Below are positions 46,628 to 57,776 of a stretch of DNA of 64,000 bases, piece by piece. The translations under genes were made by a program, and so were the position numbers. The notes beneath the pieces are model-generated. The model saw only the letters and a list, made by a program, of their open reading frames with translations. It was not told the DNA's origin and searched no databases. Position 1 is the first letter of the stretch. Every line of letters starts with the position of its first letter. Source of the DNA: Nesterenkonia sphaerica (GTDB lineage: Bacteria; Actinomycetota; Actinomycetes; Actinomycetales; Micrococcaceae); assembly GCF_005771565.1 (NCBI RefSeq), contig NZ_VAWA01000006.1, forward strand, positions 104,293 to 168,292, read 5' to 3'.

Positions 46628-47607
46628 CAGGCTCCTGTCTCGGTGGCGTCCCGGGTCAGCGCCGGCAGGATGTGCTCACCGGCGGTCTCCAGCCAGGGCG
46701 TCTGGTCCTGGCCGACGTGGTGGAGGTAGATCGCGTCAAAGCTCTGGCTGGCCTGAGCGATCCATTCGGTGTGCGCGCTGGGAGACGAGGACGTCCACAC
46801 CGCCTCCAGCACAGTGCTGAGGCGGACGTCCCCGGCCGCGGTGTCGAAATGCTCCGGGGTGGGCAGGTCCTGGTCCAGGGGCGGGCCGAAGGTGTTGTTG
46901 CGCCACTGGTCGTAGGCGATCTGCTCCGCCGCCTGATCGGTAGGGGCCCAGCTGAGGTGGACCTGCAGCAGGGCTGGCCCCTGACCGCCGGCGTCCCGGT
47001 AGGCCTCACACACCTGGTAGTGGGCGTCGTCGGGCTGGTTCAGCGTGATGAAGCCGTCTGCCCACCGCGCGGCGCGCTGCGCGGACTCAGGGGTGATGCA
47101 CGTGGCATACAGCGGGATGGGTCGCTCAGGGCGGTCGTAAAGGTAGGCGTCCTGCACCTCCACCTGCCCCCGGTGCTCGGTGATCCATTCGCCGCGGTGG
47201 AGCCTGCGGATCAGCACCGCGGACTCCTCCAGCCGGTCTCGCCGGCGCTGCAGCGGCAGCCACTTCTCGCCGGTGATGTGTTCGTTCATGGCCTGGCCTG
47301 CCCCCAGTGCCACCCAGTAGCGTCCTGGGAACATCTCACCGAGGGTCGCGGTGGCCTGGGCGACGACGGCGGGGTGGTACCGCTGGCCGGGCACGCAGAC
47401 CGACCCGATGGGGAAGCTGGTGGAGCTCAGTGCGGCCCCCAGCCAGGAGAAGGTGAAGCCGGAATGGCCCTGCCGGTGGGACCAGGGGAAGAAGTGGTCG
47501 GAGCTCATCGCGGCGTCGAACCCTGCCGACTCGGCCCGCTGAACGTCCCGGAGCAGCTGCGATGGAGAGATCTGCTCCTGCGAGGCATGGAATCCGTAGA
47601 CCGTCAC
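46627..47607 (-). CDS. LLM-class flavin oxidoreductase, TIGR03885-like
   Basis: Luciferase-like TIM-barrel protein of 326 residues. The opening VYGFHASQEQISPSQLLRD and AMSSDHFFPWS, and the partnership with a GH13 gene, match my recollection of the TIGR03885 family, described as a non-F420 or FMN-dependent oxidoreductase. Start GTG 47607. The gene is coupled to the downstream amylase-like gene by a one-base overlap. What reaction unites the two enzymes is unknown. Confidence 0.82.
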   Translation of the reverse strand: MTVYGFHASQEQISPSQLLRDVQRAESAGFDAAMSSDHFFPWSHRQGHSGFTFSWLGAALSSTSFPIGSVCVPGQRYHPAVVAQATATLGEMFPGRYWVALGAGQAMNEHITGEKWLPLQRRRDRLEESAVLIRRLHRGEWITEHRGQVEVQDAYLYDRPERPIPLYATCITPESAQRAARWADGFITLNQPDDAHYQVCEAYRDAGGQGPALLQVHLSWAPTDQAAEQIAYDQWRNNTFGPPLDQDLPTPEHFDTAAGDVRLSTVLEAVWTSSSPSAHTEWIAQASQSFDAIYLHHVGQDQTPWLETAGEHILPALTRDATETGA

Positions 47608-47701
47608 GCGCGCTCACCCTTGTCTGCTGTGTCGAGTACTCCTAGCCTTCTCTCGCACACTATGAGGACGCTCACAAGGGCAGGTGGGCGTCACCTGAAC
47701 A

Positions 47702-48238
47702 TCAGCTGGAGGCTGGGTGGTCCTGCGCTGCCGCAGCTTCCAGGTGCTGGTCCTTCAGCTCCAGGTACACCTCGGCATTCTCCCGGAGCCCGGCCACTTC
47801 GGCCTCGGTGAGCCCGCGCCGGACTTTGCCCGGGATGCCGGCCACCAGCGACCGGGGCGGAACATCGGTGCCTTCAAGCACCACCGTCCCGGCAGCGATC
47901 AGTGACTCGGCTCCGATGGTCGAATAGGACAGCACGGTGGCGTTCATCCCGATCAGCGCCCCGTCACCGACGGTGCACCCGTGGACCACCGCGCCGTGCC
48001 CCACGGAGACCCCGGCCCCCAGGGTGCAGGGGGCGTCGGAGTCTGAGTGGACCGACACGTTGTCCTGCAGGTTGGTCCCGGTTCCGATAGTGATCAGCGA
48101 CCTGTCGCCGCGGACCGAGACTCCGTAGAAGGCGCTGGAGTCATCCTCCATGACCACCTCACCTGTCACAGCGGCGTTCGGCGCGATGAACACCCGCTGC
48201 CCCACCTGGGGGGTCTTCCCCGCGACCGGCCGGATCAT
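47702..48238 (-). CDS. Gamma-carbonic anhydrase-like hexapeptide-repeat protein
   Basis: Left-handed beta-helix protein of 178 residues. Hexapeptide repeats run through most of it (e.g. FIAPNAAVTGEVVM, VSVGHGAVVHGCTVG). The three zinc-histidine positions of the gamma-CA/PaaY family can be seen in SVHSD, GHG and VHG. It may be a carbonic anhydrase or a thioesterase-like PaaY relative. It starts 2 bp after the icd stop, so it is probably cotranscribed with icd. Confidence 0.88.
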   Translation of the reverse strand: MIRPVAGKTPQVGQRVFIAPNAAVTGEVVMEDDSSAFYGVSVRGDRSLITIGTGTNLQDNVSVHSDSDAPCTLGAGVSVGHGAVVHGCTVGDGALIGMNATVLSYSTIGAESLIAAGTVVLEGTDVPPRSLVAGIPGKVRRGLTEAEVAGLRENAEVYLELKDQHLEAAAAQDHPASS

Positions 48239-48240
48239 GG

Positions 48241-50460
<2,220 letters not shown>

Positions 50461-50520
50461 AGAGCGGCAGCTCCCTTGAGGTCGGACGGAATTGCGGTAT
50501 GAGGTCAATCTATCAACTGT

Positions 50521-51855
50521 CTAGAGGCCGAGGACGGCCATGGCGATCACGAAATAGATGATCAGACCAGTGGCGTCGACGAACGTGGTGATGAACGGGT
50601 TGGCGAAGACTGCCGGGTCGGCACCGATCTTCTTACCCAGCAGCGGCATCATGCCGCCGACGGAGGCCGCCAGTGTGCAGATGGCGACAAGCGTCAGTCC
50701 GATGACCGCGCCGACTTCCCAGTCCCAGCGCCAGCTGACCACCAGGAAGCCCAGCACTCCCAGCACCGAACCGAGGGTCACCCCCACGCGCACCTCACGC
50801 CAGAGCACCCGGAAGACATCTCGGGAGGCGACGTCGCCCAATGCTAGGGCGCGGGTGACCGTGGTGGCCGCCTGGTTGCCGGTGTTGCCGCCGGTGCCGA
50901 TCAGCAGCGGCACGAACAGTGCCAGCACCACCACCGCCTCGAGTGTCGCCTCGAAGGTGTCCAGCACCTGGACGGTGAGGGTGGCGCCCAGGGCCAGCAC
51001 CAGCAGCCAGACGATGCGCGAGCGCATGATGGTCAGCACCGGGGTGGACAGGTAGGGCCGGTGCAGCGGCTCGGCACCACCGTGGCGGGCCGCGTCCTCA
51101 CTCTCGGCCCGCTCCAGGATGTCCATCGCGTCGTCAACGGTGAAGATCCCGACCAGACGGTGTTCCTTGTCGGTGACCGGCATCGCCAGGTGTTTGCGGT
51201 CGGCGCAGGTGCGTGCTGCGTCCTCCGCGTCATGATCGGCGTCCACCGAATCGGCCTCGGAGACGATGTCGCTGACCACCGTGTCCTCATCATTGATCAT
51301 CAGCTCACGCAATGAGACCACGCCCTTGAGCAGGCGGTGTCCGTCCACCACCGGCAGCGTGTAGACCGTCTCCGCGTCGGCGCCTGCGAGGCGCACCTTC
51401 TCCAGCGCCTGGCCCACGGTCCAGTGCTCGGGGATTGCGACGAACTCGGGGCTCATCGCACGCCCGATGGTGCCCGAGGCGTAGCCGAGCACGATGTTGG
51501 TCAGCGACCTTTCCCGGGCGTCGAGATGCCGGAGCATCTTCCGCGCCACCGACGCCGGCATCTCGTCCATGAGCCGGACTCGGTCGTCGGGGTCCAGGGA
51601 CTCGAAGAAGTGCGCGACGTCGCTGTCTTTGAGACCTTCGACAATCTCGTGCTGCAGCGCCTGGTCCAGCTGGTCGAAGACTTCCACCGCGGTGTCCTTG
51701 GGCAGCAGCCGGAACGCCACGGCACGGTCCTTGACTCCCAGGCGTTCGAGGAAGTCGACGATGTCTCCGGTGTGCAGGTCATCGAGCGCCACGCGGAGGT
51801 CGCGCAGGCGCTCATCGCGGATCAGATCCGCCAGTTCATCAAGCTGTTCGGTCAC
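50521..51855 (-). CDS. mgtE: Magnesium transporter MgtE
   Basis: Mg2+ channel/transporter of 444 residues with the complete MgtE layout: N-terminal superhelical domain (about 1-130), two CBS domains (about 135-255), a plug helix and five transmembrane helices with the pore motif GGNTGNQAATTVTRALALG. Gating by cytoplasmic Mg2+ is a known family feature. Start GTG 51855. There is no M-box-like riboswitch in the short upstream region next to purH. Transcribed in the same direction as purH upstream. Confidence 0.93.
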   Translation of the reverse strand: MTEQLDELADLIRDERLRDLRVALDDLHTGDIVDFLERLGVKDRAVAFRLLPKDTAVEVFDQLDQALQHEIVEGLKDSDVAHFFESLDPDDRVRLMDEMPASVARKMLRHLDARERSLTNIVLGYASGTIGRAMSPEFVAIPEHWTVGQALEKVRLAGADAETVYTLPVVDGHRLLKGVVSLRELMINDEDTVVSDIVSEADSVDADHDAEDAARTCADRKHLAMPVTDKEHRLVGIFTVDDAMDILERAESEDAARHGGAEPLHRPYLSTPVLTIMRSRIVWLLVLALGATLTVQVLDTFEATLEAVVVLALFVPLLIGTGGNTGNQAATTVTRALALGDVASRDVFRVLWREVRVGVTLGSVLGVLGFLVVSWRWDWEVGAVIGLTLVAICTLAASVGGMMPLLGKKIGADPAVFANPFITTFVDATGLIIYFVIAMAVLGL

Positions 51856-51905
51856 GGCATGCCCGCCTTAGGAATTGAGGTCTGCAGGGGTCACAGAACG
51901 TGCTC

Positions 51906-53540
51906 TCAGTGGTAGAAGTGCCTGGTCCCGGTGAAATACATGGTCAGCCCGGCCTCGTCGGCGGCGGCGATGACCTCAGCGTCGCGCTGGGAGCCGCCTG
52001 GTTGGACCACCGCGCTGACGCCGGCGGTGATCAGGCTCTGCAGCCCGTCGGCGAAGGGGAAGAAGGCGTCCGAGGCGGCCACTGAGCCGCGGGCCCGCTC
52101 CACTCCGTCACCGGCGAGGGTGTTGGCCCGGTGCACCGCCAGCCGGCAGGAGTCCAGCCGGTTGACCTGTCCCATGCCGATTCCCACGGTGGCCTGATTC
52201 TTCGCCAGCAGGATCGCATTGGACTTCGCCGACCGCACCGCACGCCAGGCGAAGGTGAGATCCTTGAACTGGGCCTCCTCGGCTGCCGGCCCGGCAGCCA
52301 GCGTCCACTTCTCCGGCTGGTCGCCGGGGGCTTGGAACCGGTCGGAGGCCTGCAGCAGCATGCCTCCGGAGATCTGCTTGTATTCGACGGGGTCGCGGGT
52401 GTGCTCGGGGCTGAGCTGAATCAGCCGCACGTTCTTCTTCCGCTTCAGCACCTCCAGCGCCTCAGCTGAGAACCCCGGGGCGACGACGACCTCGGTGAAG
52501 ACCTCTGCCACGGCTGCGGCCATCTCCGCGCTGACTTCGCGGTTGGCGGCGATCACCCCGCCGAAGGCGGAGAGCGGATCGCAGGCGTGGGCGGCTCGGT
52601 GGGCCTCGGCGACGGTGGTCCCCACGGCTACGCCGCAGGGGTTGGCGTGCTTGATGATGGCCACTGCAGGTTCGGTGAAGTCAAAGGCGGTGCGGACTGC
52701 GGCGTCGGCGTCCACGTAATTGTTGTAGCTCATGTCTTTGCCGTGCAGCACACTGGCCTGGGCCAGCCCCGGGGTGCCGTCGTGCTCGGCGTAGAGCGCT
52801 GCCGGCTGGTGGGAGTTCTCACCGTAGCGCAGGGTGCTCACGCGGTTCAGCGCCAGTCCGGCAAAGCGCGGGAATTCCACTTTCCGGCCCTCGCTGAGCG
52901 TAGCGGGAGCCGGAATGTCGGCGCTGTCCACATCATCAGCGAACTCGGAGGCGGTCCAGCGGGCCACGGCGGTGTCATAGCTGGCGGTGTGCGCGAACGC
53001 CAGGGCGGCCAGGCGTTTGCGCCCGGCCAGGCTGAATCCTTCCGCCTGGGCGGCAGAGACGGTTTCGCCGTAGCGCAGGGGGTCGACCACCACCGCCACC
53101 GAGGAGTGGTTCTTGGCCGCGGCGCGCACCATAGAGGGCCCGCCGATGTCGATCTTCTCGATGATCTCCTCCTCGGCGGCCCCGGAGGCGACGGTCTCCG
53201 CGAAGGGGTAGAGGTTGACCACCACCAGGTCGAAGGCTTCGATGCCGTGGTCCTGAAGGGTCTGCACATGCTCCGGGTTTCCGCGGTCGGCAAGAATTCC
53301 GCCGTGGATACGCGGATGCAGGGTCTTCACGCGGCCATCGAGCATTTCGGGGAACTCCGTGACCTGCTCAACAGGGGTCACCGGGACCCCGGCCTGGGAG
53401 ATCCGTGCGGCAGTGGAGCCGGTGGAGATGATTTCCACCCCGGCTTGGTGCAGCCCCAGTGCGAGCTCGGCCAGGCCCGTCTTGTCGAACACGGAGATCA
53501 GCGCCCGCTTAATCGGGTGAAAGCCTTCTGGACTGGTCAT
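51906..53540 (-). CDS. purH: Bifunctional AICAR transformylase/IMP cyclohydrolase
   Basis: Last two steps of purine synthesis (544 residues). The N-terminal MGS-like IMP cyclohydrolase domain (about 1-200) has [37 protein letters not shown] and NLYPF. The C-terminal transformylase shows [36 protein letters not shown] and [10 protein letters not shown]. It uses formyl-THF, which FolD supplies. It is followed by mgtE after 50 bp. Confidence 0.97.
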   Translation of the reverse strand: MTSPEGFHPIKRALISVFDKTGLAELALGLHQAGVEIISTGSTAARISQAGVPVTPVEQVTEFPEMLDGRVKTLHPRIHGGILADRGNPEHVQTLQDHGIEAFDLVVVNLYPFAETVASGAAEEEIIEKIDIGGPSMVRAAAKNHSSVAVVVDPLRYGETVSAAQAEGFSLAGRKRLAALAFAHTASYDTAVARWTASEFADDVDSADIPAPATLSEGRKVEFPRFAGLALNRVSTLRYGENSHQPAALYAEHDGTPGLAQASVLHGKDMSYNNYVDADAAVRTAFDFTEPAVAIIKHANPCGVAVGTTVAEAHRAAHACDPLSAFGGVIAANREVSAEMAAAVAEVFTEVVVAPGFSAEALEVLKRKKNVRLIQLSPEHTRDPVEYKQISGGMLLQASDRFQAPGDQPEKWTLAAGPAAEEAQFKDLTFAWRAVRSAKSNAILLAKNQATVGIGMGQVNRLDSCRLAVHRANTLAGDGVERARGSVAASDAFFPFADGLQSLITAGVSAVVQPGGSQRDAEVIAAADEAGLTMYFTGTRHFYH

Positions 53541-53612
53541 CGTGTCTCCTCATCGCTCTCCGTACTGGACCAGGGGCCAGTCTAACCGGGTGCCTGGGTC
53601 GGCGGCGGAGGC

Positions 53613-54293
53613 TCAGGCGTCGAACTTGTACCCGAGGCCGCGCACGGTCACCAGCAGGCGCGGCTTGGCAGGATCGGTCTCCACTTTGGAGCGCAGCCGC
53701 TTCACGTGGACGTCCAGGGTCTTGGTGTCCCCAACGTAGTCGCTGCCCCAGACCCGGTCGATGATCTGCCCGCGGGTGAGCACACGGCCGGCGTTGCGGA
53801 TCAGGATCTCCAGCAGCTCGAACTCCTTCAGCGGGAGGTTCACGCTGCGGCCGGAGACCTCCACACTGTGCCGTTCGATGTCCATGCGTACCGGACCGGC
53901 CACCAGGGTGGATGAGTCGTCCACCTCGGTCTCGCCGTGTCTGCGGAGCACCGCGCGGACCCGGGCGAGCAGCTCGCGGGAGGAGTACGGCTTGGTGACG
54001 TAGTCGTCTGCGCCCAGCTCCAGCCCCACCACTTTGTCGATCTCGGAGTCTTTGGCGGTGAGCATGATCACCGGCACCGCCGAGCGCAGCCGGATCTGGC
54101 GGCAGACCTCCGTACCGGGTTGCCCGGGCAGCATCAGGTCCAGCAGCACCAGGTCCGCGCCGACCTTGTCGAAGACCTCGATCGCGGCGTGGCCGTCCTC
54201 CGCCACGGAGACGTCATACCCCTCCTTCTGCAGGGTGTATGACAGCGCCTCGGAGAATGAGGCCTCATCCTCGACGATGAGAATCCTGGTCAA
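53613..54293 (-). CDS. regX3: Response regulator, RegX3/PhoP-like
   Basis: OmpR/PhoB-type response regulator of 226 residues. The receiver domain (1-120) has acidic pocket Glu/Asp in VEDE, the phosphorylated Asp in LVLLDLMLPG and Lys in YVTKPYSSRELLAR. The C-terminal winged helix ends LLVTVRGLGYKFDA. The start is TTG, overlapping the kinase stop by 4 bp. The kinase pairing and adjacency to phoU identify it as the phosphate regulator of the SenX3-RegX3 kind; its likely target is the Pho-box repeat at 55630. Confidence 0.92.
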   Translation of the reverse strand: MTRILIVEDEASFSEALSYTLQKEGYDVSVAEDGHAAIEVFDKVGADLVLLDLMLPGQPGTEVCRQIRLRSAVPVIMLTAKDSEIDKVVGLELGADDYVTKPYSSRELLARVRAVLRRHGETEVDDSSTLVAGPVRMDIERHSVEVSGRSVNLPLKEFELLEILIRNAGRVLTRGQIIDRVWGSDYVGDTKTLDVHVKRLRSKVETDPAKPRLLVTVRGLGYKFDA

Positions 54294-55567
54294 AGTGACG
54301 TCTCCTCTTCTGTGGAGTCCGGACCGGGGGCCCGACGCCGCCCGGTGCTGGTGGGTGTCTGTTCACCGGTGCTGGGGGCGGTGGAGGGCGCGGCGCCGTC
54401 GTGCCGGAACTCCCCGTACCCGAGTCCCCGGAGGTCATCGAGACCCTCTTCCAGCTCCGGAAGCCGCACGGTGAAGGTGGACCCCTTGCCCGGCTGGGAC
54501 CACAAGCCCACCTCCCCGCCGTGATTGCTGACCACGTGTTTGACGATGCTCAGCCCCAGCCCGGTGCCGCCGGTGGAGCGTGAGCGGGCCGGGTCCACCC
54601 GGTAGAACCGCTCGAAGATGCGTTCCTGGTTTTCCGCCGCGATGCCGATCCCCTGGTCGGTGACCGTGACCTGGGCGATCCCATCCCGCGATGACAGGCC
54701 GATTCCCACTCGGGTGCCCTCCGGGGAGTACCGCACGGCGTTGTCGATGAGGTTGCGGAAAGCCATGGTGAGCTGGTCGGCGTCGCCGTGGACCCGCCGG
54801 GGCAGCTCACCGCCGACGCGCAGCTCGATGTTCTTATCCTCTGCGGGTACTCGGGAGCGGTCCACCGCCTCGGCGATGACGTCGGTGAGGTCCACCGGCA
54901 CGCCGGCGTGGACCACGTTCTTGCCCTGGACGCGGGAGAGCTCGATGATGTCCTGGACCAGCACGGCCAACCGGTTGGACTCCTTGTGCAGACGTTTGGA
55001 GAATCGGCGGACGGCCTCGTCGTCTTCGGAAGCGCCCTCAATGGTCTCGGCGAGCAGGCTGATCGCGCCCACCGGAGTCTTCAGCTCGTGAGAGACGTTG
55101 GCGACGAAGTCATTGCGGACTGCCTCAGTGCGGCTGACCTCGGTGCGGTCGTCAGCCAGCACCAGGATGTACTCATCCCCCAAGGGGGCCACGCGCAGAT
55201 TGACCACGATGGAGGTCTCGCCCTGGAGTCCGCGGGGCAACTCGAGCTGCTCTTCGATGATCACGCCGTCGCCGCGGACCCGGGAGGTCAGCTGGAGCAC
55301 TTCCCGGTGGACCACCGTGTGGCCGCGGACCAATCCGAACGCATAGGCCGCGGGGTTGGCCCGGACCACCCCGTCCACCGTGTCGACCACAATGTAGGCC
55401 AGGCCCAGCGACGCCAGGACTTCATTGGCCCCTTCGGGCATGGTGGGCTCGTCGACGTCGATCCCCTCGGCCCGCTGACGCTCACTGACGCGGAAGGCGT
55501 GCATGCCCACGACTCCGATGGCAATACCGACCACACCGGCCAGGGTTGCGATGAGCAGGGAATCCAC
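54290..55567 (-). CDS. senX3: Sensor histidine kinase, SenX3-like
   Basis: Phosphate-sensing kinase working with PhoU and RegX3. 425 residues from GTG 55567: one transmembrane helix at the very N-terminus (about 5-27), a PAS-like region (about 50-165), the HisKA box FVANVSHELKTPVGAISLL with the phosphorylated His, and HATPase motifs (N box NLIDNAVRYSPEG, DQGIGI, GTGLGLSIVKH). Upstream in-frame residues up to 55627 are unlikely to be translated because the helix would not be N-terminal. Divergent from phoU across 164 bp. Confidence 0.92.
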   Translation of the reverse strand: MDSLLIATLAGVVGIAIGVVGMHAFRVSERQRAEGIDVDEPTMPEGANEVLASLGLAYIVVDTVDGVVRANPAAYAFGLVRGHTVVHREVLQLTSRVRGDGVIIEEQLELPRGLQGETSIVVNLRVAPLGDEYILVLADDRTEVSRTEAVRNDFVANVSHELKTPVGAISLLAETIEGASEDDEAVRRFSKRLHKESNRLAVLVQDIIELSRVQGKNVVHAGVPVDLTDVIAEAVDRSRVPAEDKNIELRVGGELPRRVHGDADQLTMAFRNLIDNAVRYSPEGTRVGIGLSSRDGIAQVTVTDQGIGIAAENQERIFERFYRVDPARSRSTGGTGLGLSIVKHVVSNHGGEVGLWSQPGKGSTFTVRLPELEEGLDDLRGLGYGEFRHDGAAPSTAPSTGEQTPTSTGRRRAPGPDSTEEETSL

Positions 55568-55629
55568 AGTGTCCCAGCTTAGGCGCAAAACCTGCGCAGG
55601 GGTGCGGAACGGTGGCGCAGGACCCAACA

Positions 55630-55662
55630 GTTCACGAGCTGTTCACCTGTTGGTTGCTTCTG
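55630..55662. promoter_or_regulatory. Pho-box-like direct repeats upstream of phoU and senX3
   Basis: GTTCACGAGCT (55630-55640), GTTCACCTGTT (55641-55651) and a degenerate third unit GGTTGCTTCTG (55652-55662) form direct repeats with an 11-base period. This is the spacing and core (GTTCAC) known for PhoP boxes of Streptomyces and close to RegX3 sites. It is located between senX3 and phoU, consistent with autoregulation. Confidence 0.65.
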
Positions 55663-55731
55663 CGGCGGGGCGGCGTTCATCCGGTGCGGGCAGGATCTGT
55701 CTACGCCCCTGCGTGTGGAAAGGACCAAGGT

Positions 55732-56388
55732 ATGCGCAAACTTTTTCAGGAAGACCTGCACAATGTCGGAGATCAGCTCACTGGGATGGCGGTGCGGGTC
55801 GCCGAAGCGATGGAGCGGGCCTACCGCTCCTTTGAGACCACTGATGTGCAGCTTGCTGATGAGGTCATTGCCGCCGATGCGCGCATTGATGCTCAGCAGA
55901 ACGACCTCGACGAGAAGGCGATCCAGCTCTTGGCGCTGCAGGGACCCGTGGCCTCGGACCTGCGGCTGATTGTGGGCGCGCTGCGGATGTCGACCTCGCT
56001 GGAGCGGATGGGGGACCTGGCGCGGCATATTGCGCAGCTGACCCGGCTGCGGTACCCGGACCCGGTGGCCCCGGCATCGCTGGTGCCGGTGTACCGGGAG
56101 ATGGCCGTGAAGGACATCGCGATTGCCCATAAGTTGGTGGAGCTGCTGCAGTCACGCCACCTGGGGCTGGTCTCTGAAGTCCTGGCCCTGAACGCGCAGA
56201 TCAACGATCTCCACGCCGGGATCTTCGTCAGCATCGCCCAGCCGGAATGGGCGGCCTCCCCCGCCTCGACCGCTGACGCCACCCTGGCCAGCCGGTACTT
56301 CGAGCGGTTCGGGGACCACGGCGTCTCAGTGGCCCGGAAAGTGCAGTACCTGGTCACCGGCGAGTGGACGGCGCCACCGGCGTCCTAA
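55732..56388 (+). CDS. phoU: Phosphate signalling regulator PhoU
   Basis: Negative modulator of the phosphate sensor kinase, acting at the membrane with the Pst transporter. 218 residues from ATG 55732 with two PhoU three-helix repeats, each carrying a metal-cluster motif of the E-x-x-x-D type (MRKLFQEDLHNVGDQL start; STSLERMGDLARHIA; ASRYFERFGDHGVSVARKVQY). GGAAAGGA precedes the start. Pst genes are not in the window. It is transcribed divergently from senX3 and followed by a C-rich tail and a palindrome copy. Confidence 0.93.
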   Translation: MRKLFQEDLHNVGDQLTGMAVRVAEAMERAYRSFETTDVQLADEVIAADARIDAQQNDLDEKAIQLLALQGPVASDLRLIVGALRMSTSLERMGDLARHIAQLTRLRYPDPVAPASLVPVYREMAVKDIAIAHKLVELLQSRHLGLVSEVLALNAQINDLHAGIFVSIAQPEWAASPASTADATLASRYFERFGDHGVSVARKVQYLVTGEWTAPPAS

Positions 56389-56460
56389 GTCCACCGCACC
56401 TCTCCTCCGCACCCCTCCACCCCCACCTCTCCCCCGCACCTCTCCACGCCCACTCTCCCG

Positions 56461-56533
56461 GCACAGCGTCTCGGGATGTGGGGAACTCGGGCCAGAACGG
56501 GAGGAGTTTCCTACATCTAGAGACGCGGTGTGC
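56461..56533. repeat. Dispersed palindrome, copy 2
   Basis: Left arm GCACAGCGTCTCGGGATGTG... (56461 on), right arm ...CTACATCTAGAGACGCGGTG (ending 56533). The 73-bp element has the same arm core as copies 1 and 3. Its right part contains the stop codon and last codons of the DUF559 gene. Confidence 0.8.
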
Positions 56534-57542
56534 CCGGTGAGGAACTCCGAGGGGCCGCGAGATGCCGTTTCACCCGAGACACCAGTCCCCGGAAATTCTC
56601 CCGCAGGTCCACCCGGTTCGCCAGCATCACCGTCCATCCGGCGGCTTCAAACTGGGCGTTTCTGCGCTGATCGCGCGCCTGCTGCTCGGGGGTGAAGTGA
56701 TGTTCGCCGTCGTACTGGATGACCAGCCGGTGGTCTCGGTACCCCGCATCTCCCACCGGGGAATAGGGGTCCGCAGCCTCCAGAAGCACCTGCAGCTGCG
56801 GCTCCGGCAGACCCGCTTCCATCAATGCGAGCCGCAGCAGCGTCTCCGGCGGGGAGTCAGCACCGACCCGAACCATGCGCAGCGCCTCCCTGGCCCGCAG
56901 AATCCCGAGCCGCCCTCGTCCGCGGCCCACGCTGTCTCCCAGCTCCTGCAAGGTGGTCCATGCCGCGGCCCTCGTCTCCAGCCCGGACCGCGGGCGGCGC
57001 ACCAGCTGATCTCCGACGACCACCAGCTCGGGGACCCGGAGGTAGCGGGCAAGTTCCACGAACAGCTCCTCAGGCGGCGAGACCGGCACTCCGTGCAGGC
57101 GGTAGGAACATTCCGGGACCGCAGAGACCCTGTGCACCCGCACCCGCGGGTCCGCGGAACTGCCATGGGAGCTGCTGCGCCCCAGCAGATGGAGCGTGTG
57201 ATCCTCCGTCCACCGCCGGGGCAGCGCCACGCCGTGCAACACGGCTGCGGTGATATGGCTGACCCGCACTACTGCAGAGCGGGTGCACAGTGCTCTCAGC
57301 AGCTCTACGTGTCCAGGATCAGTGGCCTGGGACGCTGCTGGCCGCGGGCCCTCTTCGCCAGGGCCTGCACCGACGGTCAGCGGCTGGTGGCGGTAGGTGG
57401 CGTGGGCAATGCGCTGGATGTCGCGCGCCCGGAGCCGGTCGGAGCTGACGCCGAGGTCCCGCGCCTGGCTGCGGGTGAACACACCTCCGACAAGTTCCGG
57501 CGGCAGCGGGTTCGGCGGTCTCACGACTCCAGAGTCGCTCAC
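56517..57542 (-). CDS. DUF559-type endonuclease-like domain protein
   Basis: 341 residues. An N-terminal region (about 20-60, GGVFTRSQARDLGVS...RIAHATYRH) resembles AbiEi-type transcriptional/antitoxin winged helices. A middle region is of unknown fold. The C-terminus (about 225-330) is a Vsr/PD-(D/E)XK-like DUF559 domain: PPETLLRLALMEAGLPEPQLQ, VIQYDGEHH and QRRNAQFEAAGWTVMLAN. Many Actinobacteria carry several such genes of unknown role. Start GTG 57542, weak ribosome site. It is flanked on both sides by the palindrome family, and the 3' end lies inside one copy. No partner toxin is adjacent. Confidence 0.8.
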   Translation of the reverse strand: MSDSGVVRPPNPLPPELVGGVFTRSQARDLGVSSDRLRARDIQRIAHATYRHQPLTVGAGPGEEGPRPAASQATDPGHVELLRALCTRSAVVRVSHITAAVLHGVALPRRWTEDHTLHLLGRSSSHGSSADPRVRVHRVSAVPECSYRLHGVPVSPPEELFVELARYLRVPELVVVGDQLVRRPRSGLETRAAAWTTLQELGDSVGRGRGRLGILRAREALRMVRVGADSPPETLLRLALMEAGLPEPQLQVLLEAADPYSPVGDAGYRDHRLVIQYDGEHHFTPEQQARDQRRNAQFEAAGWTVMLANRVDLRENFRGLVSRVKRHLAAPRSSSPGTPRL

Positions 57543-57639
57543 AACAGGCGTTCATAGGGCGCAGAAAGTCAATCTGTGGATAACCCGCGCGCCGCCGCAG
57601 GCTCACCGATCCGACCCCTCGCCTCGCCGCCGTGCATCA

Positions 57640-57706
57640 GCGCGTCTCTAGATGAGGGAAACTCCGGCCCGAACCGGTGGAGTTCCCTACATTCCGAGAC
57701 GCTCTG
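57640..57706. repeat. Dispersed palindrome, copy 3
   Basis: Arms GCGTCTCTAGATGAGGGAAA... (from 57642) and ...GTTCCCTACATTCCGAGACGC (to about 57703), around a CCGG-rich loop. It is about 100 bases upstream of the DUF559 start. It shares TCTAGATG with the right arm of copy 2 and GAGACGC with all copies. Confidence 0.75.
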
Positions 57707-57707
57707 C

Positions 57708-57759
57708 GGGTGCGGGTGCGGGGGTTCGGGGTGCCGCGTTCGGGGTTCGGGTTCGGGGG
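57708..57759 (+). repeat. G-rich repeats with quadruplex potential
   Basis: GGG-TGC-GGG-TGC-GGGGG-TTC-GGGG (57708-57731) meets the four-run G-quadruplex rule, and a second cluster of GGGG/GGG/GGGGG runs separated by TTC lies at 57742-57759. Repeated TTCGGGG units suggest slippage. Located between palindrome copy 3 and the 3' end of gpmA. Confidence 0.6.
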
Positions 57760-57776
57760 TCCGAAGAGGAATCCGC

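Noticed and set aside
51856..51905. M-box Mg2+ riboswitch before mgtE
   Set aside because: Only 50 bases separate purH and mgtE, too short for an M-box.
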